DNA of 64,000 nt from Chryseobacterium ureilyticum (GCF_900156735.1 NZ_FTOL01000003.1:1-64000); one strand, 5' to 3'. Positions 25,711 to 34,815 are shown, numbered from the stretch's first letter. A program made the numbers and translations. The notes: generated from the sequence alone by a model not told the origin.

Positions 25711-27243
25711 ATGGCAACAAAAGCACTTTTCAATACTGTGGTCAACTGGTTCATCCGTCAGAGGATAGATCAGATTCAAAATTTCATGGATCATCCCATT
25801 GAAACACAGAAAGGTATATTGTTTTCTCAACTGTTTCATGCAGAAGATACTGAATACGGTAAACTTCATGGTTTCAACTCAATTTCAAGTTATCAGGACT
25901 TTAAAAACAAGGTTCCGATTGTAACGTATGAGGATTTTGAACCTTTTATTGAAAAAGCAAGACAGGGACACAAGGATGTAAGCTGGCCCGGACTAATTAA
26001 GCATTTTGCAAAGTCTTCCGGAACAACCAATGCCAAGAGTAAATTCATTCCTATTTCTGCAGAAAGCCTTGAATATTGCCATATGAAAGCAGGAAAGGAT
26101 ATGGTGTCTATTTACGCCAACAATCACCCTGAAAACCAGCTTTTTAATTATAAAAACTTACGCTTAGGCGGAAGCTCCGAACTTTATGCGGATTTTAACA
26201 CAAAATTCGGCGACTTATCAGCTATTCTTATCGATAACCTTCCATTTTGGGTTGAAATTACTACAACACCCAGCAAGAAAGTTTCTTTGATGGGCGAATG
26301 GGAAAGCAAACTTAGAGCAATTACATCTGAAGTAAAAAATGAAGATGTAGGAAGTATCCTTGGAGTACCTAGCTGGATGATGGTTCTCCTCCAAAGAGTA
26401 TTGAAGGAAACCGATATAAGCAGTATTTCTGAGCTATGGCCTAATTTAGAGGTGTTTTTCCACGGGGGAATCAGTTTTAAGCCCTACAGGGAACAATTCA
26501 AGCAGATCATCGGAAAAAACATCAATTACTACGAAATTTACAATGCTTCTGAAGGCTTCTTCGGAATACAGGACAGATCGAACAGTGATGAAATGCTTCT
26601 AATGCTTGATTACGGTATCTTTTATGAGTTTATCCCAATGGATCAGTTCCATTTTTCAAATCCGAAAGTAGTAAGTCTTGAAGATGTAGAAATAGGAAAG
26701 AACTATGCAATGGTTATTACAACCAATGGAGGTCTTTGGAGATACCTTATCGGAGATACGGTTGTATTTACATCAACAAATCCTTTCAGAATAAAGATCA
26801 CAGGAAGAACCAAGCATTATATCAATGCCTTTGGGGAAGAATTAATGATTACCAATGTGGAATCTGCTCTATCGAAAGCCTGTGAAGCAACAGGAGCACA
26901 AATCACGGATTTTACAGGAGCTCCGGTTTTTATGAAAGAAAATGAAGGAGGAGCTCATGAATGGATCTTTGAATTCAGCCAGTCTCCTAATAACCTGGAT
27001 CATTTTATTGATGCTTTCGATCAGCATTTGAAGAAAATAAACTCGGACTACGAAGCGAAAAGATATAATAATATGACATTGAGAAGACCAATTGTTCACA
27101 TTGCAAAGGACAATCTCTTCTATCATTGGCTAGAATCCAAAGGCAAACTTGGTGGTCAGAATAAGGTACCAAGATTAAGTAATGACAGAGAATATATAGA
27201 TCCTTTATTGGAAATGAACAAAGTCATGATGGAGAAAACTTAA
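25711..27243 (+). CDS. GH3 family acyl-adenylate-forming protein
   Basis: A 510-residue member of the GH3 family, whose plant members conjugate amino acids to jasmonate or auxin by an adenylation mechanism. Bacterial substrates are unknown. Visible features: the phosphate-binding motif FAKSSGTTNAKSKFIP (about 106-121), YNASEGFFGIQD in the middle, GGLWRYLIGDTV, and GRTKHYINAFGEE near the hinge. Likely soluble. Monocistronic, ending in a bidirectional terminator. Confidence 0.88.
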   Translation: MATKALFNTVVNWFIRQRIDQIQNFMDHPIETQKGILFSQLFHAEDTEYGKLHGFNSISSYQDFKNKVPIVTYEDFEPFIEKARQGHKDVSWPGLIKHFAKSSGTTNAKSKFIPISAESLEYCHMKAGKDMVSIYANNHPENQLFNYKNLRLGGSSELYADFNTKFGDLSAILIDNLPFWVEITTTPSKKVSLMGEWESKLRAITSEVKNEDVGSILGVPSWMMVLLQRVLKETDISSISELWPNLEVFFHGGISFKPYREQFKQIIGKNINYYEIYNASEGFFGIQDRSNSDEMLLMLDYGIFYEFIPMDQFHFSNPKVVSLEDVEIGKNYAMVITTNGGLWRYLIGDTVVFTSTNPFRIKITGRTKHYINAFGEELMITNVESALSKACEATGAQITDFTGAPVFMKENEGGAHEWIFEFSQSPNNLDHFIDAFDQHLKKINSDYEAKRYNNMTLRRPIVHIAKDNLFYHWLESKGKLGGQNKVPRLSNDREYIDPLLEMNKVMMEKT

Positions 27244-27275
27244 GCTACAGTTTTTGATTTCATCATTAAAAATAA

Positions 27276-27305
27276 AAAACCGCAATTGAGTTCAATTGCG
27301 GTTTT
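27276..27305. terminator. bidirectional terminator
   Basis: A perfect 14-bp stem (AAAACCGCAATTGA / TCAATTGCGGTTTT) with a 2-nt loop, flanked by A- and T-rich tracts, between convergent genes. Confidence 0.9.
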
Positions 27306-27311
27306 CTTTTA

Positions 27312-27755
27312 TTATTTACTTAAATCGTCTTTTAATTTTTTAGCTGCATCTTCTACTTTGGCAGCTCCTTTTCTTGCGGCTTCTTTAGCATCTTTTCCTG
27401 CTTCCTGAGCCCCGGATTTGATGTCTTTACCTACTTTATTTGCTTCTGTTTTAATATCCTGCCCTGCTTTATTCAGATCCTGTTTTGTCTTATCCGCAGT
27501 AGCATCAATCTTATCTTTAGCTTTTTGAGCCGCATTATCAATCTTGTCGCCGGCTTGATCTAATTTCTTGTCAACGTTTTCTTTCGCCTGATTAACCTTT
27601 GCAGTGTCAACTCCTGACGGCGTTTCTGTAACAGTGGTTGTCGTTGTTGTAACTGATCCGTCCGGATTTTCTACCTGTTCTGATTTTGTTGTAGATTTTG
27701 TACATGCAACAGTGAATACTGAAATCACTAATGCTGTAAGAATTTGTTTTTTCAT
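27312..27755 (-). CDS. lipoprotein with LEA-like amphipathic repeats
   Basis: Residues 1-18 are a lipoprotein signal (lipobox TVAC). A Thr/Val-rich stretch follows (about 30-48, TTTTTTVTETP), then about 90 residues of Ala/Lys/Asp-rich 11-mer-like repeats (KAKDKIDATADKTKQDLNKA). Such repeats predict a long amphipathic helix, as in late-embryogenesis-abundant or apolipoprotein-like proteins linked to desiccation or envelope stress. Function not known. The second lipoprotein gene lies 29 bp upstream, in the same direction. Confidence 0.7.
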   Translation of the reverse strand: MKKQILTALVISVFTVACTKSTTKSEQVENPDGSVTTTTTTVTETPSGVDTAKVNQAKENVDKKLDQAGDKIDNAAQKAKDKIDATADKTKQDLNKAGQDIKTEANKVGKDIKSGAQEAGKDAKEAARKGAAKVEDAAKKLKDDLSK

Positions 27756-27784
27756 ACTGTATATTTTTAAAAATGATGATTGGT

Positions 27785-28147
27785 TTATTCTGTCTTCACA
27801 ACAGGTGCAGGTGAAGATTCGGAAGCCTTAGATTTCTTCTCAGCATCTTCTTTTTTCTTTTCTTCCTCGGCTTTCTTTTTGTTTTCCTTTTCAAGCTCTG
27901 CCTTTAGCTTTTTCTCTTCTTCCAAAGCTTTTTGGACCTGTTTTACGGAATCAAGATACTGAGGAGAAGACATTCTTATTTTACGGGCAATATCCACGGT
28001 AACAGCCCCTGTTGAAAAAGAATCAATAGCAGTCGTATCATATCGTACTTTTATATCCTGTTCAGCTTCAAATCCTGGAGATTCCTTCTTGGAACACGCT
28101 TCAAACAGAATGGTAAAAATAAAAATTGCCGGCAGTAAATTTTTCAT
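27785..28147 (-). CDS. lipoprotein with charged helical tail
   Basis: A 120-residue lipoprotein (MKNLLPAIFIFTILFEAC, Cys at 18). A short predicted domain (about 25-65, VRYDTTAIDSFSTGAVTVD) is followed by a Lys/Glu-rich helix (about 70-110) and a Ser/Pro end. Not recognised. It starts 4 bp after the stop of the upstream endonuclease/phosphatase gene, so it is cotranscribed with it. Confidence 0.7.
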   Translation of the reverse strand: MKNLLPAIFIFTILFEACSKKESPGFEAEQDIKVRYDTTAIDSFSTGAVTVDIARKIRMSSPQYLDSVKQVQKALEEEKKLKAELEKENKKKAEEEKKKEDAEKKSKASESSPAPVVKTE

Positions 28148-28151
28148 GGAA

Positions 28152-29123
28152 CTAATTTAGTAGAAATTCTGCAATTACGGGATAGTGATCCGATAATTTC
28201 ACAGACTGATCTACTTTATAGCTCAGAGGAATAATTGATTTTGAACTGAAAATATAGTCGATTCTTAAAGGTATTTTATAATCATGGAAACTACTTGCAC
28301 TCCCCTGTCCTGTCTTCACAAAGGCATCTTGAAGGTCTCTTCCAAGACTGTAGTATTCATAGGAATTCGGAACAGAATTAAAATCTCCTGCAACAATTAC
28401 CGGATAAGGAGAAGAATCAATAGTTCTTCTGATCTTTTTAATCTGATCTTCATGAGCCTGAAACGTAGGAATCATATGGGAAAGAAGTGTTGATACATTC
28501 CCAAATCCAAAAGCATCCAGCTTTGTAAACATTGTTTTATGAAGTCTAAAAGGTTCAAGGTAAACATTTACAATCCTGATGATTTTTCCATTAATATTTA
28601 CATCTGCATAAAAAGAGTTTCCTCTTGAATTATCTTCAATGATCTCTGCCTGTCTTATAATCTTATGCTTTGTTTTAAGAATTACAGAAGGATACTTTAC
28701 CAGATCTTGTCTTACAGCACGGTTGGTGTCTTTTTCCTGAACTAAAATAATATCCGGATCCTGAGCTTTGATATAGTCTTTCACCTTATCCCAGCCATAT
28801 TCTCCGTATTTAACATTAAATGTTAAAACTTTGATATCACGTATTGTTTTTAAATTATCTGGTTTGGGTGAATAATTGACCCATCTTCTTATTGGGTTGA
28901 AAAAAAGTAAAGTACCAAAAGCAAAAGCAATGGCAATTTTTTGTTTTTTAAATGCCCAGACCATAGTAAGGAGAAGGTGTGCCAGTATAAGATATGGAAA
29001 ACCAAGAGACAGAAGATTAAGGTTCCCCAAAAGATTAGGTGGAACCCATGCGTTTCCCAGCGTGCATAACAGCAAAACGGCAACGGCAATATGTATAAAT
29101 AGCAATATCTGATTCGACTTCAT
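28152..29123 (-). CDS. membrane-anchored endonuclease/exonuclease/phosphatase protein 1
   Basis: A 323-residue protein with three N-terminal membrane segments (about 6-85) and an EEP-superfamily catalytic domain. Catalytic motifs: VLTFNVKYGEYG, DIILVQEKD (metal-binding Glu), VAGDFNSVPNS (catalytic Asp/Asn) and KLSDHYPVIAEF (Asp-His pair). The frame extends to a TTG at 29171, but MKSNQILLFIH at 29123 aligns with the start of its paralogue. The substrate (DNA, phosphoinositide-like or other phosphodiester) is unknown. Confidence 0.85.
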   Translation of the reverse strand: MKSNQILLFIHIAVAVLLLCTLGNAWVPPNLLGNLNLLSLGFPYLILAHLLLTMVWAFKKQKIAIAFAFGTLLFFNPIRRWVNYSPKPDNLKTIRDIKVLTFNVKYGEYGWDKVKDYIKAQDPDIILVQEKDTNRAVRQDLVKYPSVILKTKHKIIRQAEIIEDNSRGNSFYADVNINGKIIRIVNVYLEPFRLHKTMFTKLDAFGFGNVSTLLSHMIPTFQAHEDQIKKIRRTIDSSPYPVIVAGDFNSVPNSYEYYSLGRDLQDAFVKTGQGSASSFHDYKIPLRIDYIFSSKSIIPLSYKVDQSVKLSDHYPVIAEFLLN

Positions 29124-29198
29124 GAAAAAAACGGTCTTGGTACGTTCTTTTCTAAGCAAAAATCTGACCAAGCAGTTAAATTTTAACTATTTTTATGA

Positions 29199-30200
29199 TT
29201 ATTTTTCACTTAAGGACACCTCAGAAATCACAGGATAATGATCTGAAATACTGACAGAACGGTCAACAACGTAGGAAATAGGTGTTAAAGATTTTGATAA
29301 AAATACATAATCTATTCTGATTGGAAATTTATAATCATGGAAACTGGTTCCACTTCCTTTTCCGGTAAGTAAAAACGCATCCTCTAAGCCTTCAGAAACA
29401 TGGTAATATTCGTAAGAATTTGGAACAGAATTGAAATCTCCGGCAACAATAACAGGATATGGAGAGCTGTCAATAGCCTTACGAATCTGCTTTACCTGAT
29501 CCTGATGCTTTTTAAAAGTAGGAATTAACTTTTTTACAATACCTTTTACTTTTTGTTCATTAGCATCCGTATTCCCATCAAGCTTGATCATTTCTTTTTC
29601 AAACTGGAATGGATAAAGGTATACATCAATAAACCTATACATTTTTCCTTTTATTTCAATATCCGCCTGAAGTGCACTGGGCAGCCAGACACTTTCGTCT
29701 TCGGAAAAGATTACCTTTTCATTGGATATTTTATGCTTTGATAATATCGTTAAAAGACCATTTGAAGTGGTTCTATTATAATCTTTTAATGAGGGATATG
29801 AGATTCCACCATCCTCCTGTGTAAGAATAACATCAGCATGCTGAGCTTTAAGATAGCTCAAAACCTCTTCTTTTCCCATCGTCCCAGCCTTGATATTAAA
29901 GGAAACAATCTTTATTGGATTTGAATTCTCTTTTTTTTCTGATGAAAAATTAACCCATCTTTTTACAGGATTAATGAATATCAAACCGATAAACATGAAT
30001 AAGAATGCTCTTTTTTTCCAGCTAAATATCCAGAAAAAAATCAGGATAATATAAAGAGACATCAGTAGAGGAAACCCTAGAGAAAGTAAATTAAACCACG
30101 GAAATATCTTAGGCGGAATATAAGCATTTAATAAAGAGCCCAGCAATAGAAACAGAGTTCCCAAATGCAGGATCAATATGATAAGTCGGAAAATTTTCAC
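29199..30200 (-). CDS. membrane-anchored endonuclease/exonuclease/phosphatase protein 2
   Basis: Paralogue of the downstream gene with the same layout: three membrane helices and an EEP domain with IVSFNIKAGTMG, DVILTQEDG, VAGDFNSVPNS and SISDHYPVIS. 333 residues. The start codon is GTG (30200), because no ATG lies near and the N-terminus MKIFRLIILILHLG aligns with the paralogue. It has an insert of about ten residues in the middle (DGNTDANEQKV region). It begins 9 bp after the rhomboid gene, in the same transcript. Confidence 0.83.
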   Translation of the reverse strand: MKIFRLIILILHLGTLFLLLGSLLNAYIPPKIFPWFNLLSLGFPLLMSLYIILIFFWIFSWKKRAFLFMFIGLIFINPVKRWVNFSSEKKENSNPIKIVSFNIKAGTMGKEEVLSYLKAQHADVILTQEDGGISYPSLKDYNRTTSNGLLTILSKHKISNEKVIFSEDESVWLPSALQADIEIKGKMYRFIDVYLYPFQFEKEMIKLDGNTDANEQKVKGIVKKLIPTFKKHQDQVKQIRKAIDSSPYPVIVAGDFNSVPNSYEYYHVSEGLEDAFLLTGKGSGTSFHDYKFPIRIDYVFLSKSLTPISYVVDRSVSISDHYPVISEVSLSEK

Positions 30201-30209
30201 AAAAATTTT

Positions 30210-30938
30210 TTAATTGAATCTATACAAATGCTTTTTCCAAATTCGTGCCAAGATCCAGCCTACCAAAGCCCCACCAACGTGCGCAAGGTGAGCAATTCCT
30301 CCCCCATTTCCTGAAATTCCCAGATAGACAGAAACAACAATCACGATAGGTAGCAGGTACTTTACCTTTATCGGAACAGGAATAAACATAATTCCTATTT
30401 TTGAATCAGGATATAATGTTGCAAAGGCAGCAACTACGCCGAAAATTGCTCCGGAAGCACCTACCATAGGTGTTGCAACAATACCTTTCAAGTTTTCCAA
30501 TAACTCTTTCTGCTTAAGAACGGCATCTGCATTTCCTGCAAATTCAACACTTGCACCAGAGAGATAAGCCCCAACATTAAATCCTAATTGTTGTAATTCA
30601 CTTGAAAGTTGCTGAGCTTCAACGAAATTCCATAAATTAAATAAAAAGAAAGCACCTAAACCACTTAGGAAGTATAGAATTAAATATTTTTTTTCTCCTA
30701 AAACTTGTTCCAAAATAGGACCAAAGCTAAAGAGCGTCATCATATTAAACAAAATATGCATGATGCTTCCATGCATAAACATATGGGTAATAATCTGCCA
30801 AGAATGAAAAAATGGTGAAAATGGATAGAACCCGGCAAGGTAACCGATAACCTGGTTCCCCATAAAAGATGTAACAATAAATACGATCACATTGATAATG
30901 ATAATATTTCTTGTAATTGGCGGTATATTGTTAAACAT
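30210..30938 (-). CDS. rhomboid family intramembrane serine protease
   Basis: A 242-residue membrane protease with six helices. The catalytic Ser is in GASGAIFG and the catalytic His in HLAHVGGALVGW. The first helix is followed by the HMFMHGSIMHILFNM segment typical of the family. An unusual loop of about 40 residues (about 105-150) lies between helices 3 and 4. It starts 5 bp after mutL and is cotranscribed with it. Confidence 0.92.
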   Translation of the reverse strand: MFNNIPPITRNIIIINVIVFIVTSFMGNQVIGYLAGFYPFSPFFHSWQIITHMFMHGSIMHILFNMMTLFSFGPILEQVLGEKKYLILYFLSGLGAFFLFNLWNFVEAQQLSSELQQLGFNVGAYLSGASVEFAGNADAVLKQKELLENLKGIVATPMVGASGAIFGVVAAFATLYPDSKIGIMFIPVPIKVKYLLPIVIVVSVYLGISGNGGGIAHLAHVGGALVGWILARIWKKHLYRFN

Positions 30939-30943
30939 ATTTT

Positions 30944-32734
30944 TTAGAATTTGTTTTTAAAATCATTAAACGGAACTTCATAGAAGCATCTTTTCCCATC
31001 CGGTAAAAACTCAGGAAATCCTAAAGCTGTAAAGTCTTTGATTACCTGTTCCGCATCTTTTTTATAAATAAAGTCAAACCTTGACTTTGAGTGTATTTTG
31101 TTCCATTGATTATGGTAATAATGCAAAAATTCGTCTTCAGTCTTATAATCAAGGATCTCAAAAAGGTTTTCCAGAAACTGCATTGCCTGTGTTTCTTTTA
31201 ACCCCTCAGGAAGTGAATCTATTCTCAGTACACTTTCATGAGCAATTTTCATGTCAAACCCTAATTCCGGAAGATATTTTTTGAAAGATTCATACTTACT
31301 TTTCTCAATCTCATTCATATGATACTCCAAAGAAAATAATAGTGCATGGCTGTTTGTAGCAGATTTCCTGGTAGATTTATTGTTTTCAGACACCAATAAT
31401 CTGTGCATTCTCCCAAGGTCCAGCATCAGGGTTACATCTCCTTTATTGAACAACCAATATCCGTTGGGAAGCCTCATCAGGTCTTCATCAAAATCTTCAT
31501 CTTCAAATAAATTAATTTTTGAAGGTTCTGCAGTGATATTCTGATGGTACATTTCTGTAAGATTCTGAATTTCTTCCGGATGTACTACATTTTTTTCTTC
31601 CAAAAACGGATTATAATCTCTGTCTACAATAATCTCCGGCATTTTGATAACACCGCTTCCACCGCCATTTCCTTTGCTTGGAATTGGCTTATTCATCATT
31701 TCATCCAACTCCGGATCTCTGTCAAAATCGAGACTTGGGGAAACATTATAGATTCCCAGAGATCTTTTAATGGTGGAACGAAGCAAAGCAAAAATAAGGT
31801 GCTCATCTTCAAATTTTACTTCTGTTTTCTGTGGATGAATATTCACATCAATTTTCTCCGGATCAAGCTCCAGATAAAGGAAAAATGATGGTACATATCC
31901 TGGCTGAAGAAGACCTTCAAAGGCTTCCTGAACCGCTTTATTGAAATATGGACTTTTAAAATATCTGCCGTTTACAAAAAGGAATTGCTCTCCTCTTGCT
32001 TTTTTAGCGCCTTCGGGCTTTGCAACAAACCCATGAAGCTTACACCAGATAATATCTTCTTTAATAGGAATCAAAAGAGGTTGCAGCTTTCTTCCAAAAA
32101 CATCTACAATACGCTGCATCTGACTTCCTTTTCTTAATCTGAATACCGCTTCGTCATCATGAAACAGAGAAAACTCAAGTCCTTCATGTGCTAATGCAAC
32201 ACGTTGGAATTCATCGATTACATGTCTGAATTCGATATTATTGTTCTTCAGGAACTTTCTGCGTGCAGGAACGTTATAAAATAAGTTCTTTACCAGAAAG
32301 TTTGATCCTTCAGCTGTTTGGGCGGGATCCTGAAATTGAAATACTCCGCCTTCGATATAAATATTGGTTCCGATAGCGGTACCTCTCTGTTTTGTTCTCA
32401 GCTCCACCTGGGAAACGGCAGCAATAGACGCTAAGGCTTCCCCACGGAAACCTTTGGTTGCAATTTTAAATATATCTTCCGTTCCTTTGATTTTGGAAGT
32501 AGCATGTCTTTCAAACGCCATTCGGGCATCTGTTTCAGACATTCCTTTTCCGTCATCTACCACTTGGATAAGGTTTTTCCCGGCATCTCTGATGATCAGT
32601 TCAATTTTCGTTGCATCTGCATCTATAGCGTTTTCCAAAAGTTCCTTCACGATGGATGCAGGTCTCTGCACCACCTCTCCCGCTGCAATTTGGTTAGCTA
32701 CATGATCCGGTAAAAGCTGAATAATATCTGACAT
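30944..32734 (-). CDS. mutL: DNA mismatch repair protein MutL
   Basis: GHKL ATPase that links MutS to downstream repair. The N-terminal ATPase domain has ELLENAIDADAT, DDGKGM, HATSKI and GFRGEALASI. The middle domain has FVNGRYFKSP and DVNIHPQKTEVKF. 596 residues from the ATG at 32734 (the frame opens slightly earlier, but MSDIIQLLP is the family start). The C-terminal domain lacks the DQHAxxExxxxE endonuclease motif: the equivalent segment reads LMLDLGRMHRLLVSENN. The CPHGRP-like zinc motif at the end is also missing. Confidence 0.95.
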   Translation of the reverse strand: MSDIIQLLPDHVANQIAAGEVVQRPASIVKELLENAIDADATKIELIIRDAGKNLIQVVDDGKGMSETDARMAFERHATSKIKGTEDIFKIATKGFRGEALASIAAVSQVELRTKQRGTAIGTNIYIEGGVFQFQDPAQTAEGSNFLVKNLFYNVPARRKFLKNNNIEFRHVIDEFQRVALAHEGLEFSLFHDDEAVFRLRKGSQMQRIVDVFGRKLQPLLIPIKEDIIWCKLHGFVAKPEGAKKARGEQFLFVNGRYFKSPYFNKAVQEAFEGLLQPGYVPSFFLYLELDPEKIDVNIHPQKTEVKFEDEHLIFALLRSTIKRSLGIYNVSPSLDFDRDPELDEMMNKPIPSKGNGGGSGVIKMPEIIVDRDYNPFLEEKNVVHPEEIQNLTEMYHQNITAEPSKINLFEDEDFDEDLMRLPNGYWLFNKGDVTLMLDLGRMHRLLVSENNKSTRKSATNSHALLFSLEYHMNEIEKSKYESFKKYLPELGFDMKIAHESVLRIDSLPEGLKETQAMQFLENLFEILDYKTEDEFLHYYHNQWNKIHSKSRFDFIYKKDAEQVIKDFTALGFPEFLPDGKRCFYEVPFNDFKNKF

Positions 32735-33061
32735 AAAAACGTAAATCAACTTACAAAAATAGTCAATGAAAACGGGAATAAAAATATTAAAACGGTGAAT
32801 TAATATTTAATTATCAACATTTTTACCACATTTATCCCCATCATCTTTTTTAATGATTGTAATCACAGGCATTAGCAAGGGTTGAGATTTAATTTAGTGA
32901 CATTCGATTTTATGACATCAAAAACATGATTACTGTTTTTTGCAGACAGACATTTAATTGTATTCAGAATTAAAAAACGCCCCCTTTCCATAGAGAAAAA
33001 GAGGGCATTCACAGCTAGTTTATACAAAAAATTAATAGTGATATTTACTTCACCTGATATT
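32735..33061 (-). other. 327-bp intergenic region between mutL and the DUF1275 gene
   Basis: Near mutL there is TATTTTTG on the minus strand (32754-32761), a candidate -7 element about 20 bp before the mutL ATG, without a good -33. The terminator of the DUF1275 gene is at 32972-33006. The short open frame in between shows no coding features. Confidence 0.5.
32972..33006 (-). terminator. terminator of the DUF1275 gene
   Basis: On the minus strand GCCCTCTTTTT pairs with AAAGGGGGC across a short loop, and GTTTTTT follows. It ends the 33889-33062 gene. Confidence 0.7.
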
Positions 33062-33889
33062 TTAGTCTTCAAAAACAAGTTTTCTTTTCTTCTTGCTTTT
33101 AGGGATACCATGGATTTTTTCATACAGATAGGCTAAAAGATTAGGTTTTCTGTAGATCCTGTTGTATCTGTATTTGGTATTAAAGTGTCTTACATGAATT
33201 TTATAGGCATCATATCCGATGACAACAAGAAGACATATGCTGATTACATAAAATACTCTAAATTCTAAATAATAATAAGTTAACCCTGAGAAAACAGCAC
33301 CTAGCACATATGCAAGCATAATACTTGACAGCAGCTTAGCTCTTCCGATTAGCTCTCCGTTTTTTCTATATTTCTTTTGGGTAAACATAGAAACTAAAAT
33401 CCCTAAATCGGTAGTAGTTCCGGTAAGGTGAGTGGTTTTTACAGAGAAGTTGGAAATACTCGCCGTTAAACCATTCTGTAATCCTGTTGCGAAAAGCATT
33501 ATTGCTACCAATACTTCTGTTTCTTCCAATGTTTTTCGATAGTATAGCTGTCCGTATACTCCAACACCAAATAAACATATTATTTCCAATACAAGAGGCA
33601 TTGCATGAGCAAAATATTTACTTTTTTTATTAAAATTAATTACAATAAAGTTGGAAAGAAAACTTCCGAAGAAGAATAAAAAGATCCAACTTCCCATTAC
33701 TGCAACCTGAGACCAGTTACCTTTACTGATTTCTGCCGCCAGAATTGCGTAATGTCCTGTTACATTCGATGTAAAAGAGAGGAAGATAAGTAGGGATGCA
33801 ATATTTATAGTACCTGCCGTGAAGGCAGTCAGCGTCCCCAATCTGATATTGTCTCCCAGTGTCCTGCTGTTACTATAATTTCTTAACAT
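33062..33889 (-). CDS. YoaK/DUF1275 family membrane protein
   Basis: A 275-residue membrane protein with six predicted helices and family motifs GTLTAFTAGTINIAS and SNVTGHYA near the N-terminus, then QNGLTASISNFSVKTTHLTGTTTDLG in the middle. DUF1275 (YoaK) proteins are probable transporters of unknown substrate. The basic C-terminus (KSKKKRKL) is cytosolic. The gene lies 30 bp after the USP-like gene and probably shares its transcript. Confidence 0.85.
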   Translation of the reverse strand: MLRNYSNSRTLGDNIRLGTLTAFTAGTINIASLLIFLSFTSNVTGHYAILAAEISKGNWSQVAVMGSWIFLFFFGSFLSNFIVINFNKKSKYFAHAMPLVLEIICLFGVGVYGQLYYRKTLEETEVLVAIMLFATGLQNGLTASISNFSVKTTHLTGTTTDLGILVSMFTQKKYRKNGELIGRAKLLSSIMLAYVLGAVFSGLTYYYLEFRVFYVISICLLVVIGYDAYKIHVRHFNTKYRYNRIYRKPNLLAYLYEKIHGIPKSKKKRKLVFED

Positions 33890-33919
33890 TTTCTATATTT
33901 TTAAATTGTGTTTCTATTT

Positions 33920-34414
33920 TTAAGCTTCCACAAAGATCTCTGCAAGCCTTCCTCTTTCCGGAAGTCTTTCTCTGATCTCAATCGCTATATCCTGAGATGT
34001 AAGATCTTTGCATTTTTTAATGTAAGGCGTAATATCAAACTTGCCTTTACCCTTACTTTTAATGGATGAAGAATAATATGCTTCTTCAATGTTTTCTGCT
34101 TTTACGTATTGATTGAAAGTTCTTTGAAAGCTTCCGGTAAAGACATCGCAGATAATTTTGTTAACCAAATGAGGATATTTATTCTTGATAATTCCATAAC
34201 CATCACAGAATTCTTCAGGTCTGATTTTGTTGAAAACCGTAGTTTTTGTATTGAACAGAAGATCTCTGATAGAATCTCCGGAATCGTATCCTGAAGTTAG
34301 AATGATATTATATTGGTTCTGATCTTCTGAAGCGTCCTTCTCTTTTAATACTTTTTTTAATATGTTTAATGACTCAAGAGAATAATCTGTAGCAATTAAA
34401 ATTGTTTTAGCCAT
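33920..34414 (-). CDS. USP-like protein
   Basis: A 164-residue soluble protein. The first strand-loop-helix (MAKTILIATDYSLESLNILKKVL) and an alternating strand pattern resemble the universal stress protein / HUP nucleotide-binding fold, but the usual C-terminal GxxG(x9)GS/T motif is not seen. The second half is specific and Lys-rich (YYSSSIKSKGKGKFDITPYI). Function unknown. It heads the short operon with the DUF1275 gene. Confidence 0.55.
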   Translation of the reverse strand: MAKTILIATDYSLESLNILKKVLKEKDASEDQNQYNIILTSGYDSGDSIRDLLFNTKTTVFNKIRPEEFCDGYGIIKNKYPHLVNKIICDVFTGSFQRTFNQYVKAENIEEAYYSSSIKSKGKGKFDITPYIKKCKDLTSQDIAIEIRERLPERGRLAEIFVEA

Positions 34415-34815
34415 GTTCTTATTATTTTGTTTTGTGTTGATCTTTTTTGATGATACAAAACTAGAACGGTCAGATTAGAAGATCTTTGGAACGGAATTAA
34501 AATGTCATTAAAGAGATTAAAATGAGATTAGAAAATTGTTAATGCGAATTAATATGGAAAAAACAGCAGCAAATGAAACAACACAACATGTTAATTATCA
34601 ATGATATAAATTAAATCATTGTTTTTTTAGCAGATAAAATCTGAGATTTCCAAGTATTACGTTGAGATTTTTAAGCCACTAATGCACGAATAAATAATTC
34701 CTATAATATATCGGCTGATCTAAAAATGATTAAAAATAGTGGTATGTGGTTCTTTAGCAATAAAGATCCTTTCAAAGCATTTTCAGGAAGTCTTTGATCA
34801 CTTTTATTTTCAGCT
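34415..34815. other. 401-bp intergenic region
   Basis: Contains a minus-strand -7-like element TAGTTTTG (34456-34463) for the USP-like gene and a plus-strand terminator-like hairpin (34599-34628) for which no plus-strand gene is visible. The rest is A/T-rich without recognisable features. Confidence 0.5.
34599..34628 (+). terminator. orphan terminator-like hairpin
   Basis: CAATGAT pairs with ATCATTG (7 bp, 9-nt loop) and is followed by seven T residues on the plus strand. There is no plus-strand gene upstream, so it may belong to a small RNA or be chance. Confidence 0.4.

Noticed and set aside
31544..31888. 114-codon plus-strand frame inside mutL
   Set aside because: Antisense shadow of the MutL middle domain, without signals for translation.
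32872..33123. 83-codon minus-strand frame between the DUF1275 gene and mutL
   Set aside because: It overlaps the 3' end of the DUF1275 gene in another frame and spans that gene's terminator. No conserved features.
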